Below are positions 51,788 to 58,932 of a stretch of DNA of 64,000 nt, piece after piece. Every line of letters begins with the position of its first letter. Position 1 is the first letter of the stretch. The DNA comes from a virus, in IMG/VR virus record IMGVR_UViG_3300042904_000196, positions 1-64,000 of that record, one strand, 5' to 3'. Position numbers and translations under genes: made by a program. The notes below the pieces were generated by a model, which worked only from the letters and a program-made list of their open reading frames with translations, made no database searches and was not told where the DNA came from.

Positions 51788-52432
51788 ATGATTCCGGAAT
51801 CACTTTGGAGAAAACGGGCTGAGGAAGCTGAAGCGGCACTCGCGACGCTGCGGGCGCTGATGCCGGAGGTGCGGAATTTCGTACAGATGGTTTTTGAGTG
51901 GGAAGAGCCTGTCCCGTCAGGTCTTCATGGCTCAGTTTGGAAAAAGAAGTACGGGTGTCATGCGAATGAGCTTGCCGCAAATCTTATAGGCAAAGCCGCC
52001 ACTACACTCCTCGCCAAGCTGCCTGCAGAGGACAAATCGGAGTATGCGACGACTGCGGCTAAATGCCACTCGCACGAACACCCGGCGGGGTGCGGATGCC
52101 ACGATGGGCCGCCAGAGGTCAAGCCCGCGACTGCCGAGCCGAAGCGGGTGCGGGAGTGGCGGTTTGACCATAAAGACTTTTGGGCGGAATACCGATTCGA
52201 TGGCACGCAGGTGTGGTATCAGGAAAGCATAAATCCGATCTGGAAAAAAGTCTTTACAACGATTGAACAAATTGAACAAACGAAATGCTACCGCGAAACC
52301 ACCGTCGCGGGCAACGTGCCGGAGCGGCAGCAATTCGTGGTTGAAGTGTGCGATTCATATGAGCTAGGTGCCTTCCATGTGAAGACATCCATCGGTCCTA
52401 AATGGCTTCGTTTTGTTGCGAGGAAACCATGA
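51788..52432 (+). CDS. Paralogue A of a phage-specific pair
   Basis: 214 residues. The ATG is fused to an exact palindrome, so the protein starts M-I-P-E-S. It shares with the gene at 54634: M-x-x-F-V-Q-M-V-x-x-W-E, G-L-H-G-S-x-W-K-x-K-Y-G-C, L-A-A, a W-R-[FY] strand with W-A-E-Y-R, and C-Y-R-E-T-T. Between the blocks is a His/Cys-rich patch (CHSHEHPAGCGCHDG), a possible metal site. Base use is more GC-rich than the neighbours, a sign of recent transfer. Confidence 0.6.
   Translation: MIPESLWRKRAEEAEAALATLRALMPEVRNFVQMVFEWEEPVPSGLHGSVWKKKYGCHANELAANLIGKAATTLLAKLPAEDKSEYATTAAKCHSHEHPAGCGCHDGPPEVKPATAEPKRVREWRFDHKDFWAEYRFDGTQVWYQESINPIWKKVFTTIEQIEQTKCYRETTVAGNVPERQQFVVEVCDSYELGAFHVKTSIGPKWLRFVARKP
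51789..51802. repeat. Palindrome, exact copy containing a start codon
   Basis: The TG of the ATG at 51788 is the first two bases of the exact palindrome. The ribosome site must therefore lie in GTGAGTT upstream. Confidence 0.95.
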
Positions 52433-52626
52433 AGATGTACTGCAAACTCGTTCTCAGTGTCGAGGTCCATATTCCTGAAGATATGGACCACGAGGAAATT
52501 GAACATTACATTCAGGATGTTCTTAGTTCAGAAAAGAAGGCTGTTGCCAATTATGCGAAGGCTGTACTTCCAGCCGGGCTCCCCGGCGAGTGTTCTATTC
52601 AGAATCCCAGATGGGACATCGAGTAG
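52429..52626 (+). CDS. Small acidic protein
   Basis: 65 residues, MKMYCKLVLSVEVHIPEDMD, then E-E-I-E-H-Y-I-Q-D-V-L. ATGA overlap. A beta-strand plus helix arrangement; no family recognised. Confidence 0.5.
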   Translation: MKMYCKLVLSVEVHIPEDMDHEEIEHYIQDVLSSEKKAVANYAKAVLPAGLPGECSIQNPRWDIE

Positions 52627-52634
52627 GTGAAACC

Positions 52635-52865
52635 ATGATACTTGTTCTCTATGAAACAACGGACGATGATAACGATGAAATTTTTGTAAGGAGTGATATA
52701 ACCGATCTTGTTAGTAGTTTCACCCGTGAGGCAGCCATCAACGCTGTCCAGAATCATCTCAAGGAAAAGGATATCGAAGGCGAATTTTTGATCGTTGAAA
52801 CTGTTGCCACCATTCACGCGGCACGTGTTACATTGCTCAAGGTTACTGTAAAGGATTCAGAATGA
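52635..52865 (+). CDS. Small acidic protein
   Basis: 76 residues from the ATG at 52635, GGTGAA upstream. It begins MILVLYETTDDDNDEIFVRS and has a helix T-R-E-A-A-I-N-A-V-Q-N-H-L. Overlaps the ATPase gene by 4 nt. Confidence 0.5.
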   Translation: MILVLYETTDDDNDEIFVRSDITDLVSSFTREAAINAVQNHLKEKDIEGEFLIVETVATIHAARVTLLKVTVKDSE

Positions 52866-54148
52866 TCGTCGTTTCTAACAAAGGTGAAATCCCCCTACAT
52901 GGTGTTCGCTTGCTTGGTCAGAGCCGCAAGCGGGCTGACCAGATCGGCCAGTTCGGTACCGGGCTCAAGGAAACCATTGCCTTGTGTTTGAGGAAGAACT
53001 ACACCATCGAAATCCTTTCGGGTTCTGATACCAGAATCAAATTCAGTATTCAGGACATCGATGGACAGAACGAAGTCTGCTTCATGCTTGTCGGTAAGGG
53101 AACCAAGAGTTTCCCGTCGGATACGTGGCACGGCATGGGCTTCAGCCCGGACCTAGGTAAGAGGGACTGGAACAGCGACTGGCAAATCCTGAGGGAAATC
53201 ATCTGCAACGCCTACGACGAAGGCGAACTTTTCTTCGGGGATGATTCCCCCTGCGAAGGAAAAACCAAGGTTATCTTGCGTGGCCCTGAAGCGGAAATGA
53301 AAACCATTGATCGTAAGCTGCGGTTCATGCAAGGCGGCTGGAACCCAAGGGAAACCATCATTAAGAAAATGTTCTCGGACAGAATGAACATTTTCTGCAA
53401 GGGAGTCTTCGTTCAGGAAGTGTCGATGGCTTCCATGTTTGATTACAGCATCAAAGACCTCAAAATGACGGAGTCACGCAGCGTTGACCCGTACACCGCT
53501 TATTGTGGTATGTCGCACATCCTTTCCAAGTGCGACGACGAAATCATCCAACGGCAAATCTTGAAGGCTGTTGCCGACCATGACAAGGTTGCCGAGGTTA
53601 GTCGTCTTACGTCATACATGGACTTTGACGTATCGTGGAAGCGTACCTTCGATCTTATGCATGGACCCAAGGGTGTCATATGCAACGTTGCCCAAGAGGT
53701 CAGTCGCCTCTCAGAGCGTGGGTATACCCCGGTGTACATTAAGGCTTACGAGTGGTTCGATGCACTGGTCAAGCTCGGTGTTAAGCGTGCCAATGATGTC
53801 TTAGTAACTTCGCAGGAAGACGGGCTCGACTTCATTGATCCGCCCACGGAAACCAAAGACACCTTCGAGAAGCTCTACCACAGGCTAGTTATCAATCGTC
53901 TCGTGAACAACAAGAGCCGCCCCAAGCTCAAGGTGTTCACGCAAACCGGCTCTGAAGAAAGCGTCACGATAAACGGGTTCTATAAGGATGGAACTGTTCA
54001 CGTGAACCAACGCATTTTGGGGAGTCGCGAGGAACGTGTGACCATCCTTGAGGAAATCTGCCACCATGTGACGGGTGCCAATGATTGTACCCGAGACTTT
54101 CAGAACTGGACCCTCGACGCCTTGGAAACCTTTTTAGGTGTAAAATGA
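52862..54148 (+). CDS. GHKL-type ATP-binding protein
   Basis: 428 residues. Near the N-terminus is Q-I-G-Q-F-G-T-G-L-K-E-T-I-A (~28-41), the ATP-lid glycine box of GHKL ATPases (Hsp90, MutL, MORC, histidine kinases); a clear N-box Asn is harder to place. The middle is helical and unrecognised. Near the C-terminus is E-E-I-C-H-H-V-T-G-A-N-D, close to the H-E-x-x-H zinc-peptidase helix but with the first His and Glu shifted. A chaperone-like or regulatory role is possible. Palindrome variants at 53026 and 53440. Confidence 0.6.
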   Translation: MIVVSNKGEIPLHGVRLLGQSRKRADQIGQFGTGLKETIALCLRKNYTIEILSGSDTRIKFSIQDIDGQNEVCFMLVGKGTKSFPSDTWHGMGFSPDLGKRDWNSDWQILREIICNAYDEGELFFGDDSPCEGKTKVILRGPEAEMKTIDRKLRFMQGGWNPRETIIKKMFSDRMNIFCKGVFVQEVSMASMFDYSIKDLKMTESRSVDPYTAYCGMSHILSKCDDEIIQRQILKAVADHDKVAEVSRLTSYMDFDVSWKRTFDLMHGPKGVICNVAQEVSRLSERGYTPVYIKAYEWFDALVKLGVKRANDVLVTSQEDGLDFIDPPTETKDTFEKLYHRLVINRLVNNKSRPKLKVFTQTGSEESVTINGFYKDGTVHVNQRILGSREERVTILEEICHHVTGANDCTRDFQNWTLDALETFLGVK

Positions 54149-54540
54149 CTTACTCAGAACGTGTGAGCAACTTACTGGCAACGGACCCGGAAGTGCTTCG
54201 GTCAGCCATGTTGAACGCGGAGTACAACACATTCATCAGTGGCTGTGCCGATAAGGACGATAGCAAGCGGGTGCCCTACATCGGGTGGTACTGGCGGGAC
54301 GTTGACTGGTCCGACCTTGAACATATCCCCGTGGCGAGTTGCGGGGAGTTCATCGGTTTCATTATGAACAATAAGTGGGGCTACGAGCAGCGTTACCTCA
54401 CTAAGGATGAAGCCGTTAAAGTGGTGGAAATCATCGACAAAGCCATGGAAAACAAGGGCGGGTTACTTAGCAATATTATTGCTGAACGTGACAAGCACCT
54501 GAAGGAACTTTGGGATTACATGCAAACGCTTGTAATCTAA
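54145..54540 (+). CDS. Unknown protein
   Basis: 131 residues from the ATG at 54145 (ATGA overlap). A tryptophan-rich central patch (YIGWYWRDVDWSDLEHIPVA) followed by a helical end. No family recognised. Followed by a terminator. Confidence 0.55.
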   Translation: MTYSERVSNLLATDPEVLRSAMLNAEYNTFISGCADKDDSKRVPYIGWYWRDVDWSDLEHIPVASCGEFIGFIMNNKWGYEQRYLTKDEAVKVVEIIDKAMENKGGLLSNIIAERDKHLKELWDYMQTLVI

Positions 54541-54569
54541 CTTGGACCGGAGCTGGCACCGGTGCTCAC

Positions 54570-54602
54570 GGGGCTCTAGGTGAAGGAGCCCCACTTGCTT
54601 TT
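54570..54602 (+). terminator. Intrinsic terminator
   Basis: GGGGCTC / GAGCCCC stem with a 9-nt loop and a T-rich end; a palindrome variant (54602-54615) follows at once. Confidence 0.75.
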
Positions 54603-54633
54603 GATTCTGGAATCTTTTACTAAGGAAATGACA

Positions 54634-55521
54634 ATGTTCAAGAAAGACGACGCTGTTCTGGTTCGTGGTACCGTTATTGAGTACGATGGAAACGATAAGA
54701 CGGTCCGTGTTCGCTTCTCACCTAACACGTTCTGGTTTCCTGAGGTGGACGTTTTTAGCCGGGATGCTACGACCTTCTTCAATGAAGTCGATGACCTTAG
54801 AGTCAAGCTGAAGGCCGAAACCAAGGAGGTTGCCGACCTGCGGGCAAGATTGGCCGAGGCAATTGCTGAACGTGACGAGGCACGTGAGATCGTGCGACAC
54901 GCCAACAATTCCCTGTTCGGGTCCGACGGTTACTTTGTTCTCGCCAACAATATGCGTGCCGTGTCCAATGCCATTGAGGATTTGAAGCAACGCAGCAATG
55001 CGACGTATCGGGAACAGATGGCCGAGATGCGGCGGTTCGTACAGATGGTGTGGGATTGGGAAGCCCCTATCGCACAAGGCGGACTTCACGGCTCCACATG
55101 GAAAGCGAAGTACGGTTGCGGCGAAAATGATCTTGCCGCAGACCGTATAAGCAAAATCGCCAAGGCATACCTTGACCGGTTGCCCCCTGCGGAGCAGGTA
55201 CCTGCGGAGCAGGTACCTGCGGAGCAGGAGCGGTCATGGCGGTACAAGGAGGATAACGGATACTGGGCCGAGTACCGCACGAAAGACAAACGCATACAGC
55301 GGCGTAGCGAAAACCTGTCTGAGTGGTACTTCGATGATTCCTTAACGGTGGAGAGGCTGGAGCAACTTGTTCGTCTTAACCCGTGTTACCGCGAAACCAC
55401 CTTGAAGGCCAACCCGCTTCCCGAAAACGTGCCGCTGACGCTGCACGGTCCTGCTTCCCTCAAAGGGAAGAGGGTGCGGCTGTGGTGTGATGGTGCGGCT
55501 TTTGAAGCCGAGGTGGGTTGA
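54634..55521 (+). CDS. Paralogue B of a phage-specific pair
   Basis: 295 residues from the ATG at 54634. It adds an N-terminal ~45-residue barrel-like part (MFKKDDAVLVRGTVIEYDGN) and a coiled coil to the domain shared with the gene at 51788 (F-V-Q-M-V-W-D-W-E, G-L-H-G-S-T-W-K-A-K-Y-G-C, W-A-E-Y-R, C-Y-R-E-T-T). Between the two halves lies P-A-E-Q-V repeated three times. The stop TGA (55519) begins a palindrome copy. Confidence 0.6.
   Translation: MFKKDDAVLVRGTVIEYDGNDKTVRVRFSPNTFWFPEVDVFSRDATTFFNEVDDLRVKLKAETKEVADLRARLAEAIAERDEAREIVRHANNSLFGSDGYFVLANNMRAVSNAIEDLKQRSNATYREQMAEMRRFVQMVWDWEAPIAQGGLHGSTWKAKYGCGENDLAADRISKIAKAYLDRLPPAEQVPAEQVPAEQERSWRYKEDNGYWAEYRTKDKRIQRRSENLSEWYFDDSLTVERLEQLVRLNPCYRETTLKANPLPENVPLTLHGPASLKGKRVRLWCDGAAFEAEVG
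55186..55230 (+). repeat. Three tandem 15-bp repeats (PAEQV)
   Basis: CCTGCGGAGCAGGTA at 55186 and 55201, and CCTGCGGAGCAGGAG at 55216. Each unit contains the inverted repeat CCTGC-GGA-GCAGG. A likely slippage hot spot. Confidence 0.95.
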
Positions 55522-55650
55522 TTCTGGAATCTAAGGAGATGAAGATGCACTGGCCGTAGCGAATAGACATTTCCTCCGCATAGTCAATGTGCCCGTAGGA
55601 GACATTTCTGAGGTGTACCATGACTTGAAACAACTTTACTGCTTGTACTG
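55522..55650 (+). other. Gap with no convincing gene
   Basis: Contains AAGGAG and ATGs that open only very short frames (such as M-H-W-P). A longer frame ending YHDLKQLYCLY lacks a start with a ribosome site. It may be the remains of a gene. Confidence 0.4.
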
Positions 55651-55684
55651 AGGCCCTTGGGGGTTCCAAGGGCCTACCCCTTTT
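55651..55684 (+). terminator. Intrinsic terminator
   Basis: AGGCCCTTGG pairs perfectly with CCAAGGGCCT over a 5-nt loop, then ACCCCTTTT. Confidence 0.85.
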
Positions 55685-55699
55685 AAGAAGGAAACAAGG

Positions 55700-55936
55700 A
55701 TGTTAACTCTTATAGCCCCCGAACATATCAAAGGCTTCACAGCCCTAAAGACTCACTTTCACATGAATCGCCCTTTCCGCATACAAGGCGACACGAAGCT
55801 GGTGCGTAAAATCTCGCTCAAGAGAGGGACGCACGTTACACTCGTTGCGAAGCTTGGAATGACCTCTTACCCGATTTCTAAAAAGAGGAACCACATGTCC
55901 ACCACGGAACAACGGAGTGTCGAGCTTGTCGTCTGA
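55700..55936 (+). CDS. Small basic protein
   Basis: 78 residues, start ATG 55700 preceded by GAAGGAAA. It begins MLTLIAPEHIKGFTALKTHF and continues with a basic middle. Its end overlaps the phosphoribosyltransferase gene. No family recognised. Confidence 0.5.
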   Translation: MLTLIAPEHIKGFTALKTHFHMNRPFRIQGDTKLVRKISLKRGTHVTLVAKLGMTSYPISKKRNHMSTTEQRSVELVV

Positions 55937-56336
55937 CTACCTTACCAAGGCTTTGATTAATCCCCGCGGCATCGTCAATAGCATCACAAAAGCAATGAAA
56001 GTGAGGCCATCGTACATTGCATGTACGGGAATCAGCGGACTGCTTATAGCATCTAACGTATCATACAAAACGGGCATACCACTGGTCATAGTGCGTAATG
56101 GCACTACGTCAAAGCACGCACAAACAAAGGTTGAAACCGTCGTTCCCTTGGACGGTGATTACGCCATCATTGATGATCTGGTATGCTCTGGTGAAACCGT
56201 GGCAGGCATTGTGGATGCTTTGCCCGGAACATGTAAGTGGCTTTACCTCTGGAACGCTAGTCACATTGACGGAGGCAATGTACCGGATGAAAGATTCCGG
56301 AATCAGTTCAGCACAATAAGCATCATCGAATTATAA
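55917..56336 (+). CDS. Phosphoribosyltransferase-like protein
   Basis: 139 residues from GTG at 55917 (CGGA just before); a TTG at 55926 is the alternative. The PRPP-binding signature is Y-A-I-I-D-D-L-V-C-S-G-E-T-V (~81-94), with a hydrophobic strand and two acidic residues before S-G-E-T. It might salvage a base or modify a nucleotide. Palindrome copy 56292 (R-F-R-N-Q) is one of only two in the reading frame where a T at position 1 would be a stop. Confidence 0.72.
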   Translation: MSSLSSDYLTKALINPRGIVNSITKAMKVRPSYIACTGISGLLIASNVSYKTGIPLVIVRNGTTSKHAQTKVETVVPLDGDYAIIDDLVCSGETVAGIVDALPGTCKWLYLWNASHIDGGNVPDERFRNQFSTISIIEL

Positions 56337-56351
56337 TTAAAAGGAGGAAGT

Positions 56352-56546
56352 ATGCTGGTAAAACGCATGGAACAACTCATTCAAGATGTCCGGCGATTGC
56401 GAGCCCAATACCATTCTCCGCAAGAGATTGTGAAGATTGTTATTGGTGAACACAATCTCCGGCGTCCGGATGGGACAGTACCGTCATGGGTAGCCGCGGT
56501 GGTTATACACGCCATCGAAGAAAACGAAGGAATCAGTGAATCTTAA
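56352..56546 (+). CDS. Small helical protein
   Basis: 64 residues with an excellent AAAAGGAGG upstream. MLVKRMEQLIQDVRRLRAQY is followed by S-P-Q-E-I-V-K-I-V-I and a C-terminal A-V-V-I-H-A-I-E-E-N. It overlaps the sigma factor gene. Possibly a small regulator; no family recognised. Confidence 0.6.
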   Translation: MLVKRMEQLIQDVRRLRAQYHSPQEIVKIVIGEHNLRRPDGTVPSWVAAVVIHAIEENEGISES

Positions 56547-57162
56547 AGGCCGTAGGATACGTGCCACAAGCTACAAACACTGCTTAAAGGTGGCACCTCC
56601 CCGTGAAAAAGATATCCTTAACCTGACGAAGCGTCTTCGTAACGGAGACTGTTCCGTTATTCATCGTATCGTGGTAGGTCACATGGCGATTGCGATGCAG
56701 ATTGTTGGCAGATATGTGACTGTTAAAGGGAGATTTGACGACGAATGGGTGTCAGTAGCATTTCTGGCAGTCGTTCAGGCTGTTAAGCGTGCCCAACATA
56801 CGCTTATTAACGACAACATTACACCGTATATAATTTCAGCAGTACACTCGGCTCTCAGTGAGTTCATGGCGGAGGATAGGGTTATACCTATTCCTTATAG
56901 CACCCTGAGACGCAATAAGCTTCAACCTCCAACCATAACCAACAAAGGTGATGCTGAAATCTTTTCCCACGAAAAACAGATCGTTGCTCGCGAATTGCTG
57001 GAGAGTGCTTGCATAACTCCCGTGGATCGCAAGATCATCGATATGCGTGTTCGTGGATATACTGATAGTGACATTGCTAAAGCGATTGGAATTTCTAGAC
57101 AGTACGTCCAAACGATACGTGCAAAGCTAGAGAAACGAATCAAGGAACTGTATGAACTGTAA
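56536..57162 (+). CDS. Sigma-70 family factor 2
   Basis: 208 residues from GTG at 56536. Region 2-like part (~42-112) with H-M-A-I-A-M-Q-I-V-G-R-Y-V-x-V-K-G, D-E-W-V-S-V-A-F-L-A-V-V-Q-A and Y-I-I-S-A-V-H-S-A-L-S-E-F-M. Region 4-like C-terminus (~165-205) has I-I-D-M-R-V-R-G-Y-T-D-S-D-I-A-K-A-I-G-I-S-R-Q-Y-V. Different from the sigma at 35615, so the phage has two. It may drive a late-gene set. Confidence 0.78.
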   Translation: MNLKGRRIRATSYKHCLKVAPPREKDILNLTKRLRNGDCSVIHRIVVGHMAIAMQIVGRYVTVKGRFDDEWVSVAFLAVVQAVKRAQHTLINDNITPYIISAVHSALSEFMAEDRVIPIPYSTLRRNKLQPPTITNKGDAEIFSHEKQIVARELLESACITPVDRKIIDMRVRGYTDSDIAKAIGISRQYVQTIRAKLEKRIKELYEL

Positions 57163-57183
57163 CACCACCATCAAGAGGATAAT

Positions 57184-57642
57184 ATGTCGTCTACCGATTG
57201 GAAACGGGATTTTAACAAAGCAATCAACACGCCCCCGAACGAGGGGGTTCACCTTAAAACCCTCGATGGATCGCCTGCCAAGATCATCATTGAGTTGCAC
57301 GACGGCAAGGAGCCTTTCATGTATGGGCTTATCTATGTGCCATCGTTGGTTGGTACGCCTGTTGGCTGGTACGCCCGAGGCATTGCGGACAAAAGCACCT
57401 ATGGCTGGAAAGCCATTCTGCTACCCAAGGCCCGCCATGCCATTCTTAGGAAGCATGGCTTGAACAGTGTGCAGGTGCCTGTGTACGGGCTCAAGGTGGT
57501 CAGACCTTCCCGCGAGGGTAAGAGCCTGCTGGTAGAACTTTTGAAGGAGCCGGTTAAGGTCATTGTACCGCTGAAAGATTCCGGAATCAAAGTGGAGGGA
57601 ACAGCTACAGGCCCATTGGAGCCCATCAAGGAGGTCGTGTGA
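57184..57642 (+). CDS. Unknown protein
   Basis: 152 residues, start ATG 57184 (GAGGATA upstream). Starts MSSTDWKRDFNKAINTPPNE. Mixed alpha/beta with several Val/Lys strands. Palindrome copy 57576 codes K-D-S-G-I-K; its first base is A. No family recognised. Confidence 0.55.
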   Translation: MSSTDWKRDFNKAINTPPNEGVHLKTLDGSPAKIIIELHDGKEPFMYGLIYVPSLVGTPVGWYARGIADKSTYGWKAILLPKARHAILRKHGLNSVQVPVYGLKVVRPSREGKSLLVELLKEPVKVIVPLKDSGIKVEGTATGPLEPIKEVV

Positions 57643-57785
57643 AAACAATGATAGTTGCGGCGATTTGGATAGCGTATCTCCTTATACTGCACAAGTATTG
57701 GGGAATGCCTGATATACTGATGTTTGGTGGCGTCTTTATGGGGATCATGTTCATCATTTACAGGGCTATAAATGACAATTCGTGA
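57639..57785 (+). CDS. 48-residue membrane protein
   Basis: GTG at 57639 with AAGGAGG upstream, overlapping the previous stop. It encodes MKTMIVAAIWIAYLLILHKY, then G-M-P-D and a second hydrophobic helix F-G-G-V-F-M-G-I-M-F-I-I-Y: two membrane segments and a short polar tail. Membrane peptide of unknown role. Confidence 0.65.
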   Translation: MKTMIVAAIWIAYLLILHKYWGMPDILMFGGVFMGIMFIIYRAINDNS

Positions 57786-57891
57786 ACGGTTCAAACAAGA
57801 GGCAGAACTTCGTGCTTGGAAGGCTTTCCGTAGGCATGGAGAAAAATCGTACCAGTTTCGGAAAGCCATGAAATCGAGGTGGATTAAGTGA
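57772..57891 (+). CDS. 39-residue basic protein
   Basis: ATG at 57772 inside the end of the previous gene. MTIRERFKQEAELRAWKAFR then R-H-G-E-K-S-Y-Q-F-R-K-A-M-K-S-R-W-I-K: 12 Lys/Arg in 39 residues, amphipathic. Probably binds nucleic acid or an acidic partner; weak evidence. Confidence 0.45.
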   Translation: MTIRERFKQEAELRAWKAFRRHGEKSYQFRKAMKSRWIK

Positions 57892-58013
57892 GTAAGCCAC
57901 GGACACACAAACAGAAAGCCAAGCACGAGAAATCCCGGGGACCCCGCCCCAAGGAAATCGGCAAGGCCAGTCAGAACGGCGTAACCAAGGGTGTTCTTTA
58001 CTTCGGTAGGTAA
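57888..58013 (+). CDS. 41-residue basic protein
   Basis: GTG at 57888 overlapping the previous stop by 4 nt. MSKPRTHKQKAKHEKSRGPR then P-K-E-I-G-K. Disordered, basic, Gly-rich. Third of a run of three very small genes. Confidence 0.45.
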   Translation: MSKPRTHKQKAKHEKSRGPRPKEIGKASQNGVTKGVLYFGR

Positions 58014-58014
58014 C

Positions 58015-58215
58015 ATGTTGGACTACAGTGTCAAACTAAGTGACTGCCCCTTGGGGGTTCCGCTGGTCACCGAGGATCAGCGACTGTCCCAAGAGGTGAT
58101 TAACAAGATCAGCGAACTTATACATAAGGAGGTTAGAAAGGATTCCGGCGTTTGGTTCTACACTGTTGAATTGAAAATCTCTACTACGAGGGCTCTCAAT
58201 GCGAAAGATCACTAA
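58015..58215 (+). CDS. Small unknown protein
   Basis: 66 residues from the ATG at 58015 (GGTAGG upstream). MLDYSVKLSDCPLGVPLVTE, then a helix and a beta strand. Partly overlaps the next gene. No family recognised. Confidence 0.5.
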   Translation: MLDYSVKLSDCPLGVPLVTEDQRLSQEVINKISELIHKEVRKDSGVWFYTVELKISTTRALNAKDH

Positions 58216-58714
58216 TGCAACCGCGGCAAGGCTTCTGAAAGAGTACGACAACAGCAAAATCTTCCACGTTACGTTCATCAAGCGTACCAACGGAGAGATT
58301 CGCGAAATGACCTGCCGGAAAGGGGTGAGCAAGTACGTCAAGGGTACGGCTGCCTTTGATCCCAAGCAGGTGGAAGAGGACCACCATATTTTGCATGTCT
58401 TTGATGTTGAGTTGTTCAACCAGAAGTGTGCCGAGGCCCCCGGCAAGCTTACCGAGGATGCCAAGATCGACATTGGCGTCACCTGCTACAGGTCCATCAA
58501 TCTGGATTGCATCATCGCTCTCCGGATGGATGGCAAGGAGTATATTACGAACAACCTGCCGGTGAAGGATTTCACCTGCCAGTGGCCCGATGGCAAGCTG
58601 GTTATCCAGAGGTACATCAAGGGCCGCACGGAGCAGGAGGTCCGGGCGAACTTCAAACGTGTCAGTGGTCTGGACCGCATCCCAAGAGGTCTTGTGATTC
58701 GGGAATCAAAATGA
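58199..58714 (+). CDS. Unknown phage protein
   Basis: 171 residues. The first 50 residues hold F-H-V-T-F-I-K-R-T-N-G-E-I-R-E-M-T-C-R-K-G-V, a short motif I associate with phage hypothetical proteins (small barrel). The C-terminus is basic and ends LVIRESK, the last residues from a palindrome variant (58695). Confidence 0.55.
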   Translation: MRKITNATAARLLKEYDNSKIFHVTFIKRTNGEIREMTCRKGVSKYVKGTAAFDPKQVEEDHHILHVFDVELFNQKCAEAPGKLTEDAKIDIGVTCYRSINLDCIIALRMDGKEYITNNLPVKDFTCQWPDGKLVIQRYIKGRTEQEVRANFKRVSGLDRIPRGLVIRESK

Positions 58715-58932
58715 CCGAATCCTTTGAGAACTACCGCCTCAAAGACAAGGAGACGCTCCAATGGGTAACCGTTGGAGCGTCTCTTGAGGCCCAGACGACC
58801 ATAGGTAAGTACAGGATACGTAACGGGTGCTTGTACTTCACCTCAAAAGAAACTCCCGTTGAAGTCCGTATTGGCAGATTCAAAGACCCTAAAGCAAAGG
58901 CACGGTCGCATTTCCTAAATGATGCCGTGTAA
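58711..58932 (+). CDS. Small unknown protein
   Basis: 73 residues, ATGA overlap (58711). MTESFENYRLKDKETLQWVT; beta-rich. Its end overlaps the helicase gene start. No family recognised. Confidence 0.5.
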   Translation: MTESFENYRLKDKETLQWVTVGASLEAQTTIGKYRIRNGCLYFTSKETPVEVRIGRFKDPKAKARSHFLNDAV

